Origin: Clostridium lacusfryxellense
Lineage (GTDB): Bacteria; Bacillota; Clostridia; Clostridiales; Clostridiaceae
NCBI RefSeq assembly: GCF_018861735.1
Contig: NZ_JAHLEB010000036.1
Location: 1-51,408, forward strand
DNA length: 51,408 bases
Direction of reading: 5' to 3'
The notes under the pieces: generated by a model
Told to the model about the DNA's origin: nothing
Databases searched by the model: none
The model's input: the letters and a program-made list of their open reading frames with translations, nothing else
Position numbers and translations under genes: made by a program
Shown: piece by piece, positions 8,186 to 16,713 of the stretch
Numbering within the stretch: the stretch's first letter is position 1
Layout: every line of letters starts with the position of its first letter

Positions 8186-10297
8186 TTATAAGCTAATTTT
8201 AATATAAACCGCTATTGCCTTGAACTCTTCACTAATATTGCAAACCAATTTATCTTCATTTATAAATATTTTTGCTACATCATCAGTATAGATATCTTCA
8301 ATTCTATAGCTATAATTACTTGGAAGTTGTATTTGTATTTCACCAACCGCTTCTCCCTCAAAGCTATGGATAATAGCTACTATTTCTTTTTTATCTGTAC
8401 TAACTCTTAAAATTGCTTGCCAACCTTTAGGGTGTCTGTAAGATTTAACCTTAGGTCCAAAACGATAAGAAAATCCATTTTTTATAACTGAGGCTATTTT
8501 ATTGTAAAAATCTATTCCTTTTTTTATAATATCCCACTGTATTTCACTTAGATCAACTATATCACCGGATAAACACATACGACCTAGAAAAGTACCTACC
8601 ATAGTATAAACTAGCCTCTTTTCAGAAGCTCTTTTTCTGAGAACTGCCCAAACCTGACTTTGTCTTGGAAGAATAACTCTATGTAAATTCGCTGCTATTA
8701 TTGGTGATTCAATACATTCATGAGCATCTGAGAAGGATGACATACTGGTTATTGCCATCATTGAGGGTTCCAACCTATGTCCTCCTGAAGAACAATTTTC
8801 AAGAACAATATTTGGTATTTCAGCTCTTATTTTCTTAATAAAATTTTGCGTTGAAGCAATGTGCTGCCTTAACCCTTCTCCTTGAGACTCTGCTCCATCG
8901 CAGCCTATTCCAATACTATCATTATAATCTATCTTTAAATATTCAAAGCCGTACTTTTTAATAAATTCAATTACATGTTTTGATAAATACTCTATAACAA
9001 AACTATCTCTCATATCCCAAAAACGTCTATCTCCTGAAGTTATAGAAAAACCATCTCTTTTTAGTTGATGATCTGTATTATGAAAGGCATCCGAGTACCT
9101 TCCACAGACCTCAAATTCAAACCAGATTCCTGGAATCATTCCACATTCACGAATAACCTCAACAGCTTTTTCAATTCCCTCTGGAAAAAGTTCAACACAA
9201 GGTCTCCAATCACCCATACTAAAATCCCATTTTCGCCCTTTCTGAGCATACCATCCTGCGTCTATTACAAAATATTTAATCCCCTTACCCTTAAGACTTT
9301 CAGCAAGCTCTTTTATATTATCATAAGATGGTTTTCCCCAAGTTGTACAAAATTCATTAAATATTATCGGTAGTTCTTTTTCTGTTTCTGGAAGCATTTC
9401 CATTGGTCTGTTCTGCATTTGAGTCAACCTATTAGCAATGACGTCAATATTCCCTTCTGCTACAGAAATTACTGCTTTTGGAGTAGTAAAATTCTCGCCA
9501 GGTTGTACATTTTTAACCCAATGTCCAAACTCCCTATCAGCAAGTCCTCCAGAAAGAGAAAGTGCATCATCAACTCTGCAAATTTCCATTTGCCAAGAAG
9601 CTCCGTGAGCAAGTTGCACTCCCCATAATACGTGATTAATTTTATCTTCTACTGCTACAAATGGGAAAAATTTTCTTACAGGCATTGAACCTACTTGACC
9701 AAATTTTTCGCATCTTATCCCATACATGCCCCATGAAGGTTCAAGTTGTAAATCTTCTACCGAAGAAGTATCAAGTCTTCCCTCAGCACTCCAACAACTT
9801 CTAATTCTATGTACTAATAAGCTTTCAGGAGTATCACCCACTTCAAAAGGAGTAATGCCTGTTAAAGAAAAGCTGGACAGCATCTCAAGGGTTACTTTGA
9901 TATTATCATTATTTACAAAGGTATTATATACCTCAAGTGCACCATAGCCCTTTTGCCAAACTAATTTATGATGAATTTCATGATTTTTATCATTTTTAAG
10001 TATTGTAGTTATTGTTTTACCGTACCTATCTTCATTTATATTTTGGCTGAAATATTTAAAATTAATTACAGATTGAGAATTTCTCATAGTTAACCCTTGA
10101 GCATATTCATTAGGATAATCTTCCCCAACAATTTTAACTTGAACTAAAGAATCTATCTTATAACTTTTCCCCTTATTAATTTTAGAAATTAAAACTGTTG
10201 GTACTATTAGGAGTCCTACAGTTTTATTTTCTTCATTTAATAAATACTGAATCGTAATATCGCTAACCTCATATGTAGATAATATTTTAATATTAAT
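8186..10297 (-). CDS. GH36 alpha-galactosidase with a probable ATT start
   Basis: Retaining alpha-galactosidase, cytoplasmic (no signal peptide), about 703 aa. Catalytic TIM barrel with KYFVIDAGWY, YLKIDYNDSIGIGCDG (nucleophile Asp encoded at 8927-8929) and the family block ENCSSGGHRLEPSMMAITSMSSFSDAHE; a beta-sandwich N-terminal domain and a C-terminal strand domain. The first ATG in frame is 10087, but the frame stays open for 70 further codons and translates to good GH36 N-terminal sequence (ITIQYLLNEENKTVGLLIVP, SLVQVKIVGEDYPNEYAQG). That extension holds no ATG, GTG or TTG. GAGGTGG (10303-10309) sits 5 nt before ATT at 10297, so ATT initiation is the best reading; a mutated start codon is the alternative. 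Confidence 0.85.
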   Translation of the reverse strand: MNIKILSTYEVSDITIQYLLNEENKTVGLLIVPTVLISKINKGKSYKIDSLVQVKIVGEDYPNEYAQGLTMRNSQSVINFKYFSQNINEDRYGKTITTILKNDKNHEIHHKLVWQKGYGALEVYNTFVNNDNIKVTLEMLSSFSLTGITPFEVGDTPESLLVHRIRSCWSAEGRLDTSSVEDLQLEPSWGMYGIRCEKFGQVGSMPVRKFFPFVAVEDKINHVLWGVQLAHGASWQMEICRVDDALSLSGGLADREFGHWVKNVQPGENFTTPKAVISVAEGNIDVIANRLTQMQNRPMEMLPETEKELPIIFNEFCTTWGKPSYDNIKELAESLKGKGIKYFVIDAGWYAQKGRKWDFSMGDWRPCVELFPEGIEKAVEVIRECGMIPGIWFEFEVCGRYSDAFHNTDHQLKRDGFSITSGDRRFWDMRDSFVIEYLSKHVIEFIKKYGFEYLKIDYNDSIGIGCDGAESQGEGLRQHIASTQNFIKKIRAEIPNIVLENCSSGGHRLEPSMMAITSMSSFSDAHECIESPIIAANLHRVILPRQSQVWAVLRKRASEKRLVYTMVGTFLGRMCLSGDIVDLSEIQWDIIKKGIDFYNKIASVIKNGFSYRFGPKVKSYRHPKGWQAILRVSTDKKEIVAIIHSFEGEAVGEIQIQLPSNYSYRIEDIYTDDVAKIFINEDKLVCNISEEFKAIAVYIKISL

Positions 10298-10384
10298 TTA
10301 GACCACCTCATTTAAAGATTTTGTACCATAATAACTTGGTTTTATTTCATCTATCCTATCTATTAGTATATAAAACATGACTAA

Positions 10385-10426
10385 AATATAATATAATAAA
10401 CCTATCATATAATAGTACAAATCTAT
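10385..10426 (-). promoter_or_regulatory. AraC-type operator/promoter, site 1 (upstream of GH36)
   Basis: On the minus strand: ATAG (10426-10423), 17 nt, ATAG (10405-10402), 11 nt, TATATT (10390-10385). The same spacing recurs at 15627-15668 and 18745-18786. Two same-direction half-sites 21 bp (two helical turns) apart with the nearer one about where a -35 box belongs is the usual arrangement for AraC-family activators. The start codon of the GH36 gene is about 88 nt further on. Confidence 0.6.
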
Positions 10427-10428
10427 TA

Positions 10429-10467
10429 TTGGTAATAAAATTTAATGATTTTATTTTTCTTTTGTCA
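10429..10467. repeat. 39-bp direct repeat, copy 2
   Basis: Identical to 8124-8162. This copy spans the last five codons and the stop of the esterase gene plus 22 nt beyond, so it is probably the original and the other the duplicate. No integrase or inverted ends accompany it. Confidence 0.9.
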
Positions 10468-11161
10468 TTTCAATATACTTACTTGCATACCTTTTCCCTA
10501 ATTCTTTTGCAGAAGAAGCATTAAAATGAAGAAAATCTCCAATATGACTAAAACCTGCAGTTTCTACATAGTCATAGTTGCTAATTTTCTCTTTTAAATT
10601 TATTATCGCTGAATTAATTATATTTACATAAGGATACTTATTTATATTAAGAAAATCGCCAATTTCGCCAGCAATAAAAGGTATATCTTCATCTTTTAAA
10701 TCTATCCTTAGATCTATAATTGTTTGCTCAAGTCGATCCTTATAATTTAGTGCATCCTCTTCAAGTGCAGAATCACTTTCACCTAACAACCATAATATAG
10801 CTTTAATCTTTCCATTTCCCATAGCATCTAGTGCTCTTTTAATAGCATTTTCATACAAATCTCCACCTTTAATCCACCTTTCAAGTTTAGTTCCTCCAAC
10901 AGCGCATGGAATTAATCCTATAACCTTGGAACTATCATGTCTTAAAATTTCATTGGCAAAAATCAAACTAGGTCCAACTCCAACTATATCAGGTTTATCA
11001 AAATGAACTGGTTCAACTGCTTCTACCCATGAATTATTTTCATCAAATTTTAATATACGAGGATTAGGTGTTTTATCTTCATTATTAAGTTTACCTCTGC
11101 CAGCCATATTTGATTGTCCAATTAATAAATATAAGTCAAAATAAACTTTTTCTTTACTCAT
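10451..11161 (-). CDS. SGNH-type carbohydrate acetylesterase (SASA/CE6-like)
   Basis: 236 aa cytoplasmic esterase predicted to remove acetyl groups from sugars such as acetylated xylan oligomers or sialate-like sugars. Block I LLIGQSNMAGRG near the N-terminus supplies the nucleophile Ser, and GDFLHFNASSAKELGKRYA near the C-terminus the Asp-His pair; WLLGESDS resembles the WxQGExD block of the sialate acetylesterase/acetylxylan esterase family. The start was moved from ATG 11170, which touches the ribosome site AAAGGAGA, to ATG 11161 with proper spacing. It lies upstream of the GH36 gene on the same strand but is separated from it by the site-1 promoter element. Exact acetyl ester unknown. Confidence 0.85.
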   Translation of the reverse strand: MSKEKVYFDLYLLIGQSNMAGRGKLNNEDKTPNPRILKFDENNSWVEAVEPVHFDKPDIVGVGPSLIFANEILRHDSSKVIGLIPCAVGGTKLERWIKGGDLYENAIKRALDAMGNGKIKAILWLLGESDSALEEDALNYKDRLEQTIIDLRIDLKDEDIPFIAGEIGDFLNINKYPYVNIINSAIINLKEKISNYDYVETAGFSHIGDFLHFNASSAKELGKRYASKYIEMTKEK

Positions 11162-11291
11162 TTTATCCATTCTCCTTTTAACATCTCGTGTGTCTTGTTC
11201 TACACAGATTGAATTTACTTGTTTATACGCAGACTACATGAAAGTATTTAGTATTTAGAAATAATTATAGCATATATGAGCAAAATCATAG

Positions 11292-11352
11292 AATATTTTG
11301 ACATGAATATCTAAAGAAAGTTGAAGAATTTAGAGTAATAATTAGTTATAAT
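11292..11352 (+). promoter_or_regulatory. Conserved promoter element, copy 1 (upstream of GH36-type gene)
   Basis: About 60 nt closely matching 20751-20811. Shared landmarks: TTGACATGAATATC (TTGACA at 11298-11303), AAAGAAAGTTGA with TTGA at 11321, and TATAAT at 11347-11352. The distance from the second TTGA to TATAAT is 26 nt in both copies and between the two TTGA boxes 23 nt. A poor -35 with conserved repeats upstream suggests activator-dependent transcription. Confidence 0.6.
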
Positions 11353-11397
11353 TGGTTTGATATATAATTAAAACCCTATGACAAGAGGAGGACAAAA

Positions 11398-13503
11398 ATG
11401 AATTCTATAAATAATTTTGATATACATAACATAGCAAATAATGAAAACCATTTTGCCAGTTGGACAAAGTTTGAACTAACCCTTAATAATGGAGTTGTTA
11501 AGAGAATTATTAAATTACCCTCTCCCACTGGTAATTTTCTAACAACATTTTATCAGCCGGTGGTAGGTGAGTTCAAGTACTTTGAGCCCCAAAATACCGA
11601 TTTCCAGTTTGAAGTTAATGGTTTAACCTATTCAGGTCAAAGTGATTGGTCTTTGATTGAAATTAAAGCCATCACAGATACACTTGATGGAGATGGATCC
11701 TCCGTTACTCTACTGAGCCTCGACAAAAAAATCGAAGTTATTTTAAAATTCCTTCTATACCCTAATTTGCCAGTAATCCGCAAAAACCTAGTAATAAAAA
11801 ACCTTGCTAATGAGGAGATTTACCTTGAATCAATAGATGTTGAAAAATTTAACATCTCCCATTACTTCGCAACAACTTTCAGTTGGATTTATAGTGATTA
11901 CGGACGTAGGAAATCAATAGGACCTTACGACGGAAATATGCAGGATGCTCTGGTAATTGTGCATAACATGGACTGGGAATCAGGTATTGTAATTGGCAAC
12001 GAAGCTTCTGGAGTAATGAAGCACACCTCAGTATTTTGGGATGCACCCGAAATAATCACAGGTCTTACCCATAAAAATGCAACTTTTCCTTTTCGCACAT
12101 GGATTAAAACTAACGAATCCTTTGAAACACCACAAGTTTTCACAATGGTTTATAATAACCATAAGAAAGTGGAAGAAGTGCTCAATACGTCAGTTCCAGA
12201 TTTTGTTAGAAAACACATGGGCATAAGACTTTCACGACTTCAAGAAAAGCCAACTTTCGTTTACAATACTTGGGTGCCTTTTGGAAAAGATATTAATGAA
12301 AAACTGATTATGGATCTTGCTAAAGCTGCTTCTGATGCCGGCATGAAGGAATTTGTAATAGATGATGGTTGGCAGGACAGCTATGGTGATTGGGGTATAG
12401 ATAAAACTAAATTCCCAAATGGCTTAAAACCTGTTTTTGATTATATAAAATCACTAGGTATGAAGCCTGGTTTGTGGGTAAGTATAGGCACTGCTGCACC
12501 TGACAGCAAAGTTTATAATCAGCATCCAGAATGGTTTGTAGAAGATATAAATGGAAAACCTATTTCACTTATAATTGACGAATCTGACAAATATACGGCA
12601 TGTTTCTGTACTGGTTGGTATGGCCATATAAAAGCTGTACTCAAAAGGCTAATTGTGGAGTATGGTCTAGAATATTTAAAACTTGATTTTTCTGTGGTGA
12701 GCAGCCCTTACCGTTTTGATAATACAGAGTCTGGTTGTTATTCAAATAGTCATGAGGGACATAAGGATCATTCTGAATCTCTATTTTCAAATTATGAACC
12801 TATGTGGACATTATTTGATGAACTTCACGTTTTAAATTCTGAGCTTTTTATTGATTGCACTTTCGAGACCATGGGTGGATTACAGTTAATTGATTATGCT
12901 ATGTTAAAACACGCAGAAGGTAATTGGCTTTCAAATTTCGATGGAACTATCAGTGAAAAAACTGATCTTAGAGTTCGTAATATGGCCTGGTGGAGATCGC
13001 CAGCAATGCCAGCAACTGCACTAGTTATTGGTAATCCCCAAATGCAAGATAAAGGCTGGGAAATGCATATTAAATCCTTGGCTGGCGCTTTACCAATCAT
13101 GCTTGGAGATCCACGAAAGTTAACACCGGAAGATCTTAAAATATATCGTAATTATGCAGACTGGCTTCAATTGATGGAGAAAAAATACGATATCATGAGC
13201 TATAGACAAGATCTATCTGGATTTAGCGAACCCATGGAAGGAAGTTGGGACGGATTTCAAAGAATAAATACGGATAGTAAAAATGGTGGGATAATTGGTA
13301 TATTTAGGCATGGAGCAAACGAAATGGAACGAACTGTTTTCATAAACTACCTAAGTGGCTTAGAAATCTATGAAGTAAAAGCAATTAACGGAAATCTTAT
13401 AGCAAGCTTAACAGGTTATGAACTTAAAACAAAGGGTTTTGAACTAACACTAAAAGATTTTTATTCTGGGGAACTCTTCGAGATTGCTGAAAAAACAACT
13501 TAA
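11398..13503 (+). CDS. GH36-type alpha-galactosidase
   Basis: 701 aa glycosidase of the GH36 fold, cytoplasmic. N-terminal beta-sandwich (~1-280), TIM barrel with FVIDDGWQDSYGDWGID, KPGLWVSIGTAAPDSKVYNQHPEW and YLKLDFSVVSSP (Asp 430 is the expected nucleophile), then LFIDCTFETMGGLQLIDYAML, and a C-terminal beta domain. It is more distant from classical alpha-galactosidases than the GH36 enzyme at 8186-10297, so a different alpha-galactoside or related sugar is possible. ATG with AGAGGAGG upstream. It stands alone: its own conserved promoter element in front, a strong terminator behind. The promoter element is shared with the SemiSWEET sugar transporter at 20855, suggesting co-regulation. Confidence 0.8.
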   Translation: MNSINNFDIHNIANNENHFASWTKFELTLNNGVVKRIIKLPSPTGNFLTTFYQPVVGEFKYFEPQNTDFQFEVNGLTYSGQSDWSLIEIKAITDTLDGDGSSVTLLSLDKKIEVILKFLLYPNLPVIRKNLVIKNLANEEIYLESIDVEKFNISHYFATTFSWIYSDYGRRKSIGPYDGNMQDALVIVHNMDWESGIVIGNEASGVMKHTSVFWDAPEIITGLTHKNATFPFRTWIKTNESFETPQVFTMVYNNHKKVEEVLNTSVPDFVRKHMGIRLSRLQEKPTFVYNTWVPFGKDINEKLIMDLAKAASDAGMKEFVIDDGWQDSYGDWGIDKTKFPNGLKPVFDYIKSLGMKPGLWVSIGTAAPDSKVYNQHPEWFVEDINGKPISLIIDESDKYTACFCTGWYGHIKAVLKRLIVEYGLEYLKLDFSVVSSPYRFDNTESGCYSNSHEGHKDHSESLFSNYEPMWTLFDELHVLNSELFIDCTFETMGGLQLIDYAMLKHAEGNWLSNFDGTISEKTDLRVRNMAWWRSPAMPATALVIGNPQMQDKGWEMHIKSLAGALPIMLGDPRKLTPEDLKIYRNYADWLQLMEKKYDIMSYRQDLSGFSEPMEGSWDGFQRINTDSKNGGIIGIFRHGANEMERTVFINYLSGLEIYEVKAINGNLIASLTGYELKTKGFELTLKDFYSGELFEIAEKTT

Positions 13504-13508
13504 TTATT

Positions 13509-13552
13509 AAGAGGATGTGAAAAACTAATTTCTAAGTTTTTCACATCCTCTT
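13509..13552. terminator. Bidirectional terminator
   Basis: Perfect 18-bp inverted repeat AAGAGGATGTGAAAAACT (13509-13526) and its complement (13535-13552) with an 8-nt loop, between two convergent genes (stops at 13503 and 13570). Confidence 0.85.
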
Positions 13553-13569
13553 ATGTATTATATTTTATA

Positions 13570-15474
13570 CTATTTTTCAAGCGTTATGAATCCACGAGGC
13601 TCGATTATCTGCCCCTCGAACGTATATGGCGTATCACCGAAGTTTACAACAGCGCGTTTTCCAGAAGAAAACTGGGTTTCTTGTATCGTGCGTTCTGCAT
13701 TTACGAAGCGATGAGACATAAGCTCATCATAACAGATTTGCTGTAGCCAAGTACAAATTTTCTTGTAACTCTCCACAAATGTAACGCTAAAGCTTTCCCA
13801 TCTTTCTTGATCGATGGACCACAGAGGAGCCGTTCCATAAAGTATATTAAATAAGTCCTTCTTCCACCAAATTTCAGGGCAATGGTGGTTGCAATCCTCC
13901 CAACGCCATGAAGTCACAACTGCATCATGGTAAACTAGTTCATATAAGGGTACCCTAGTATATTCATTTATAGAATATTTAAGATAGGTATCAGGTGCGG
14001 TTCTCACTCCTAGCATGTAGGATGGCCTTTCATTGTTGCTCCAATCACCACTATTATAAATCGTACCCTTTTTCTCCACGTCTGATCCAAACCAAGTACG
14101 CTGAAGCGTCATCATACCATGGGCAAACACACCATGTGATCCAACAAAGTCAGATCCAAATTCTCCTCCTAAAAATATGTTATATTTATCCTCTATGAGC
14201 TCGTAATTCTTAATAATAGCCTCCGCATATTGTTTACGTGTAAGTCTATGTTCAGGATTGTAACATTCATAAAGACCATTAGCTTGATATACATCCAGAA
14301 AATAGGTTTCATGGGGGTATATTTTGAGTTCCTTTTCGACACGCTTGATAATTTCTGGCCTAACTGCCTCAGGGCACACGTATGTTCCAAATGTATTAGA
14401 ATACCTAGAACCATCTTCCTTGAGCGATGTAATCTTATCGAACAATTCAGGATAAACATTTCTTTTTAGTGGAATATCAGTGATTTCCGCGTTGCCTGCA
14501 TATGAATCTGGGTGAATATCTGTAAATAGCTCATAAGCTCCAGTTGCATAACCTATCTCTTTTAGCCGGCTGTCGTAATCCACTTCTGGATATGGTAAGT
14601 GGTTGGCATCCCAAAGAATTAACGCTTTATCTATTCCGGCTTTCTTAATTTTTTTTGCAAAACTTACCTCACGTGCTTTGTCCCATACATAAATGTGAAC
14701 GGCACCCAAAATCTTTTCAATGGCAGGAAAACGTTTCTGTTTTTCCTTTAGTTTAACAACTTTGTTCTTTGCCCAAATATACTCTTTGTACCTTTTACAT
14801 TGTGCAATGTAGCCGCCTTTATCGAAAAAGACATACCGCACCTTCCGTTCATAACTGAATTTACCCATTGAACTAAGCCAAACTGGAGAAAAAGTAATCA
14901 ACCCATTTTCGCGTTTGAGCTCGATGGCAGCATCAAACGGAGTTTCAAAAATAGCCATGTAGCCAGTTTCAATAGCAGAATCTGTTACACCAATCCACGC
15001 CATTGCCGCACCGCCACCACAGAAGAATAAGGGATGCTGCTCTAAAGGGTAAAATGTATCGTCTACAGGTAGTAGAAGCCCCTCACTGTCTGTTTGCAAC
15101 AGATAATGATCTTTGCTAGGCGTCCTAAATGCCGCTGGAAAGCTTATCTCATTAAAAGAAACATTTGAATCTGATGTGACACAAAAAATCAATTCCGATT
15201 TTTCAGTAAGTTCAACAGTTGCACACATTGCAAACGAACCATTCAACTCTAATTTCAAGATATTCCCACTCTGTGAGACTTTATGAACGGTCAACCCATT
15301 TAATGGCATCTGTTCCCATATTTTATTAACACGTTTATCTTTAACACTTATAGTATTGCTTTTACCGTCAAATTTAACCTCCAGATTTCTATCTGATAAT
15401 AACCATATGTTAGGTATGCAATCACATGATTCATTGTTATTTACAACTTGCAGCGTTTCTTCTTTGTTATTCAT
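13570..15474 (-). CDS. Putative glycoside hydrolase, GH101/GH129-like TIM barrel
   Basis: 634 aa, no signal peptide. An N-terminal beta domain (~1-240) is followed by a probable TIM barrel beginning GAVHIYVWDKAREVSFAKKI, with KALILWDANHLPYPEVDYDSRL, ETYFLDVYQANGLYECYNPEHRLTR and FLGGEFGSDFVGSHGVFAHGMM. This strand order and the length resemble the alpha-N-acetylgalactosaminidase families GH129 and GH101. By position, Asp 394 (FLDVY) and Glu 438 (GGEFG) are candidate catalytic residues, but I could not align them to known sites. Promoter site 2 lies upstream, shared with the divergent AraC gene. Family assignment is tentative; that it is a glycosidase-like enzyme is fairly likely from architecture and context. 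Confidence 0.55.
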   Translation of the reverse strand: MNNKEETLQVVNNNESCDCIPNIWLLSDRNLEVKFDGKSNTISVKDKRVNKIWEQMPLNGLTVHKVSQSGNILKLELNGSFAMCATVELTEKSELIFCVTSDSNVSFNEISFPAAFRTPSKDHYLLQTDSEGLLLPVDDTFYPLEQHPLFFCGGGAAMAWIGVTDSAIETGYMAIFETPFDAAIELKRENGLITFSPVWLSSMGKFSYERKVRYVFFDKGGYIAQCKRYKEYIWAKNKVVKLKEKQKRFPAIEKILGAVHIYVWDKAREVSFAKKIKKAGIDKALILWDANHLPYPEVDYDSRLKEIGYATGAYELFTDIHPDSYAGNAEITDIPLKRNVYPELFDKITSLKEDGSRYSNTFGTYVCPEAVRPEIIKRVEKELKIYPHETYFLDVYQANGLYECYNPEHRLTRKQYAEAIIKNYELIEDKYNIFLGGEFGSDFVGSHGVFAHGMMTLQRTWFGSDVEKKGTIYNSGDWSNNERPSYMLGVRTAPDTYLKYSINEYTRVPLYELVYHDAVVTSWRWEDCNHHCPEIWWKKDLFNILYGTAPLWSIDQERWESFSVTFVESYKKICTWLQQICYDELMSHRFVNAERTIQETQFSSGKRAVVNFGDTPYTFEGQIIEPRGFITLEK

Positions 15475-15626
15475 AATTAAATTTACCTTCTTTCTTTATA
15501 TTTTTTAATTTTATATATAATATCTTTTTTAAATTATGCCATATATAATTACATTTATGTTTATAGCCTCTGAGTATATTAAATCCTTATTCTACATTAC
15601 AATATTAGTCTACTAATTATCACAGT

Positions 15627-15668
15627 AATATACTATAATAAAACTATCAATAAATATAACAAATCTAT
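15627..15668 (-). promoter_or_regulatory. AraC-type operator/promoter, site 2 (divergent region)
   Basis: Minus strand: ATAG (15668-15665), 17 nt, ATAG (15647-15644), 11 nt, TATATT (15632-15627), identical in spacing to sites 1 and 3 and nearly identical in sequence to site 3. It reads toward the GH101/GH129-like gene (start 15474) and also lies only about 20-60 nt before the start of the divergent AraC gene (15689), so autoregulation by that protein is plausible. Confidence 0.65.
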
Positions 15669-15688
15669 TATATTAAGGTGGTGATACA

Positions 15689-16579
15689 ATGGAACCAGTT
15701 TTTGAATGCAATAAAAATAAGACCGGCGGTTTTGAACATCCTTTTTATGTAACCACCGTAAATACGGAACGTGAAGGCTATGAGGCACCTCCGCACTGGC
15801 ATTATCACTTAGAACTTTTATATTTTACATCTGGTACTGCTAAAGTATTTGTTGGAAATACATGCTTTAAAGTTATTAGTGGAGACCTTGTTTTAATTAA
15901 CCCTTGTGAGGTTCATTCATTAAAAATACAAGCTGGCGTTCCCTCAAAACACTTTATAATAGGTTTTGACACCGCACTACTAAATGCTGTTTCAAATTTA
16001 GACTTTGAAATAAAATATCTACTACCACATGCTACTAATATAAATCCAACCTACAGAGTTATAAAAATTGATCATTCTTATAATATTAATTCATTACTAG
16101 AAGAGCTCAAACTTGAATATATAAATAAGAACATAGGCTTTGAATTAGCTATTACTTCTAATATATATAAACTTATGACTTGGATATTAAGATACTTAAA
16201 AAATAATGATTTAGTTTTAATAACAGATTCTTCATTATCAAAAAATAATATATTGAAGTTAATGAAAGTCCTAAATTATATTGATAATCATTTTAACGAG
16301 AATATAACTGCCGCTTCGGCAGCTGATATGTGCTTTCTAAGTTATAGTCATTTTGCAAAGCTTTTTAAAGATGTTATGCATACAACATTCATTCAATATC
16401 TTAATTATTTTAGGGTACATAAAGCTGAAAGTCTTCTTCTCGACTTTGAAACAAGTGTTACAGAGATAGCTCTTAAGACGGGTTTTAATGATGCTAGCTA
16501 TTTTATTAAACAATTCAAATACTATAAAGGGGTATCTCCAAAACAATATCAATGCTTATTAATAAAATCAAAAGAATAA
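15689..16579 (+). CDS. AraC-family transcriptional regulator, likely owner of the ATAG sites
   Basis: 296 aa. N-terminal cupin (PPHWHYHLELLYFTSGTAKVFVG, then ISGDLVLINPCEVHSLKI, with metal- or sugar-facing His residues) and C-terminal AraC domain: ENITAASAADMCFLSYSHFAKLFK and VTEIALKTGFNDASYFIKQFK ending in YYKGVSPKQYQ. ATG with AAGGTGGTGAT upstream. It is divergent from the GH101/GH129-like gene and next to site 2 of a promoter element found also before the GH36 gene and the broken clan-A glycosidase gene, so this protein is the best candidate for controlling that small regulon. That assignment is inference from position. Confidence 0.9.
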   Translation: MEPVFECNKNKTGGFEHPFYVTTVNTEREGYEAPPHWHYHLELLYFTSGTAKVFVGNTCFKVISGDLVLINPCEVHSLKIQAGVPSKHFIIGFDTALLNAVSNLDFEIKYLLPHATNINPTYRVIKIDHSYNINSLLEELKLEYINKNIGFELAITSNIYKLMTWILRYLKNNDLVLITDSSLSKNNILKLMKVLNYIDNHFNENITAASAADMCFLSYSHFAKLFKDVMHTTFIQYLNYFRVHKAESLLLDFETSVTEIALKTGFNDASYFIKQFKYYKGVSPKQYQCLLIKSKE

Positions 16580-16595
16580 TACAACCTTAAAATTA

Positions 16596-16635
16596 AGAAC
16601 CAAGCAAAAGTGAATAATAACGTTTGCTTGGTTCT
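16596..16635. terminator. Terminator after AraC gene
   Basis: AGAACCAAGCAAA (16596-16608) pairs with TTTGCTTGGTTCT (16623-16635), 17 nt after the AraC stop. A related hairpin is found at 19030-19070. Confidence 0.75.
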
Positions 16636-16713
16636 AATAATTTAATTACCTAATACTCAAGTGGAAAGGATATAACTCACATCCTTATTTCACCTAACTT
16701 ATTATAAACATTT

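Noticed and set aside
8186-10087. GH36 gene starting at the ATG at 10087
   Set aside because: This would drop 70 codons of conserved N-terminal sequence, and there is no ribosome site before that ATG.
8124-10467. The 39-bp repeats as phage or integrative-element attachment sites
   Set aside because: There is no integrase, excisionase or tRNA gene, and the enclosed segment is a single metabolic gene; recombination or duplication explains them better.
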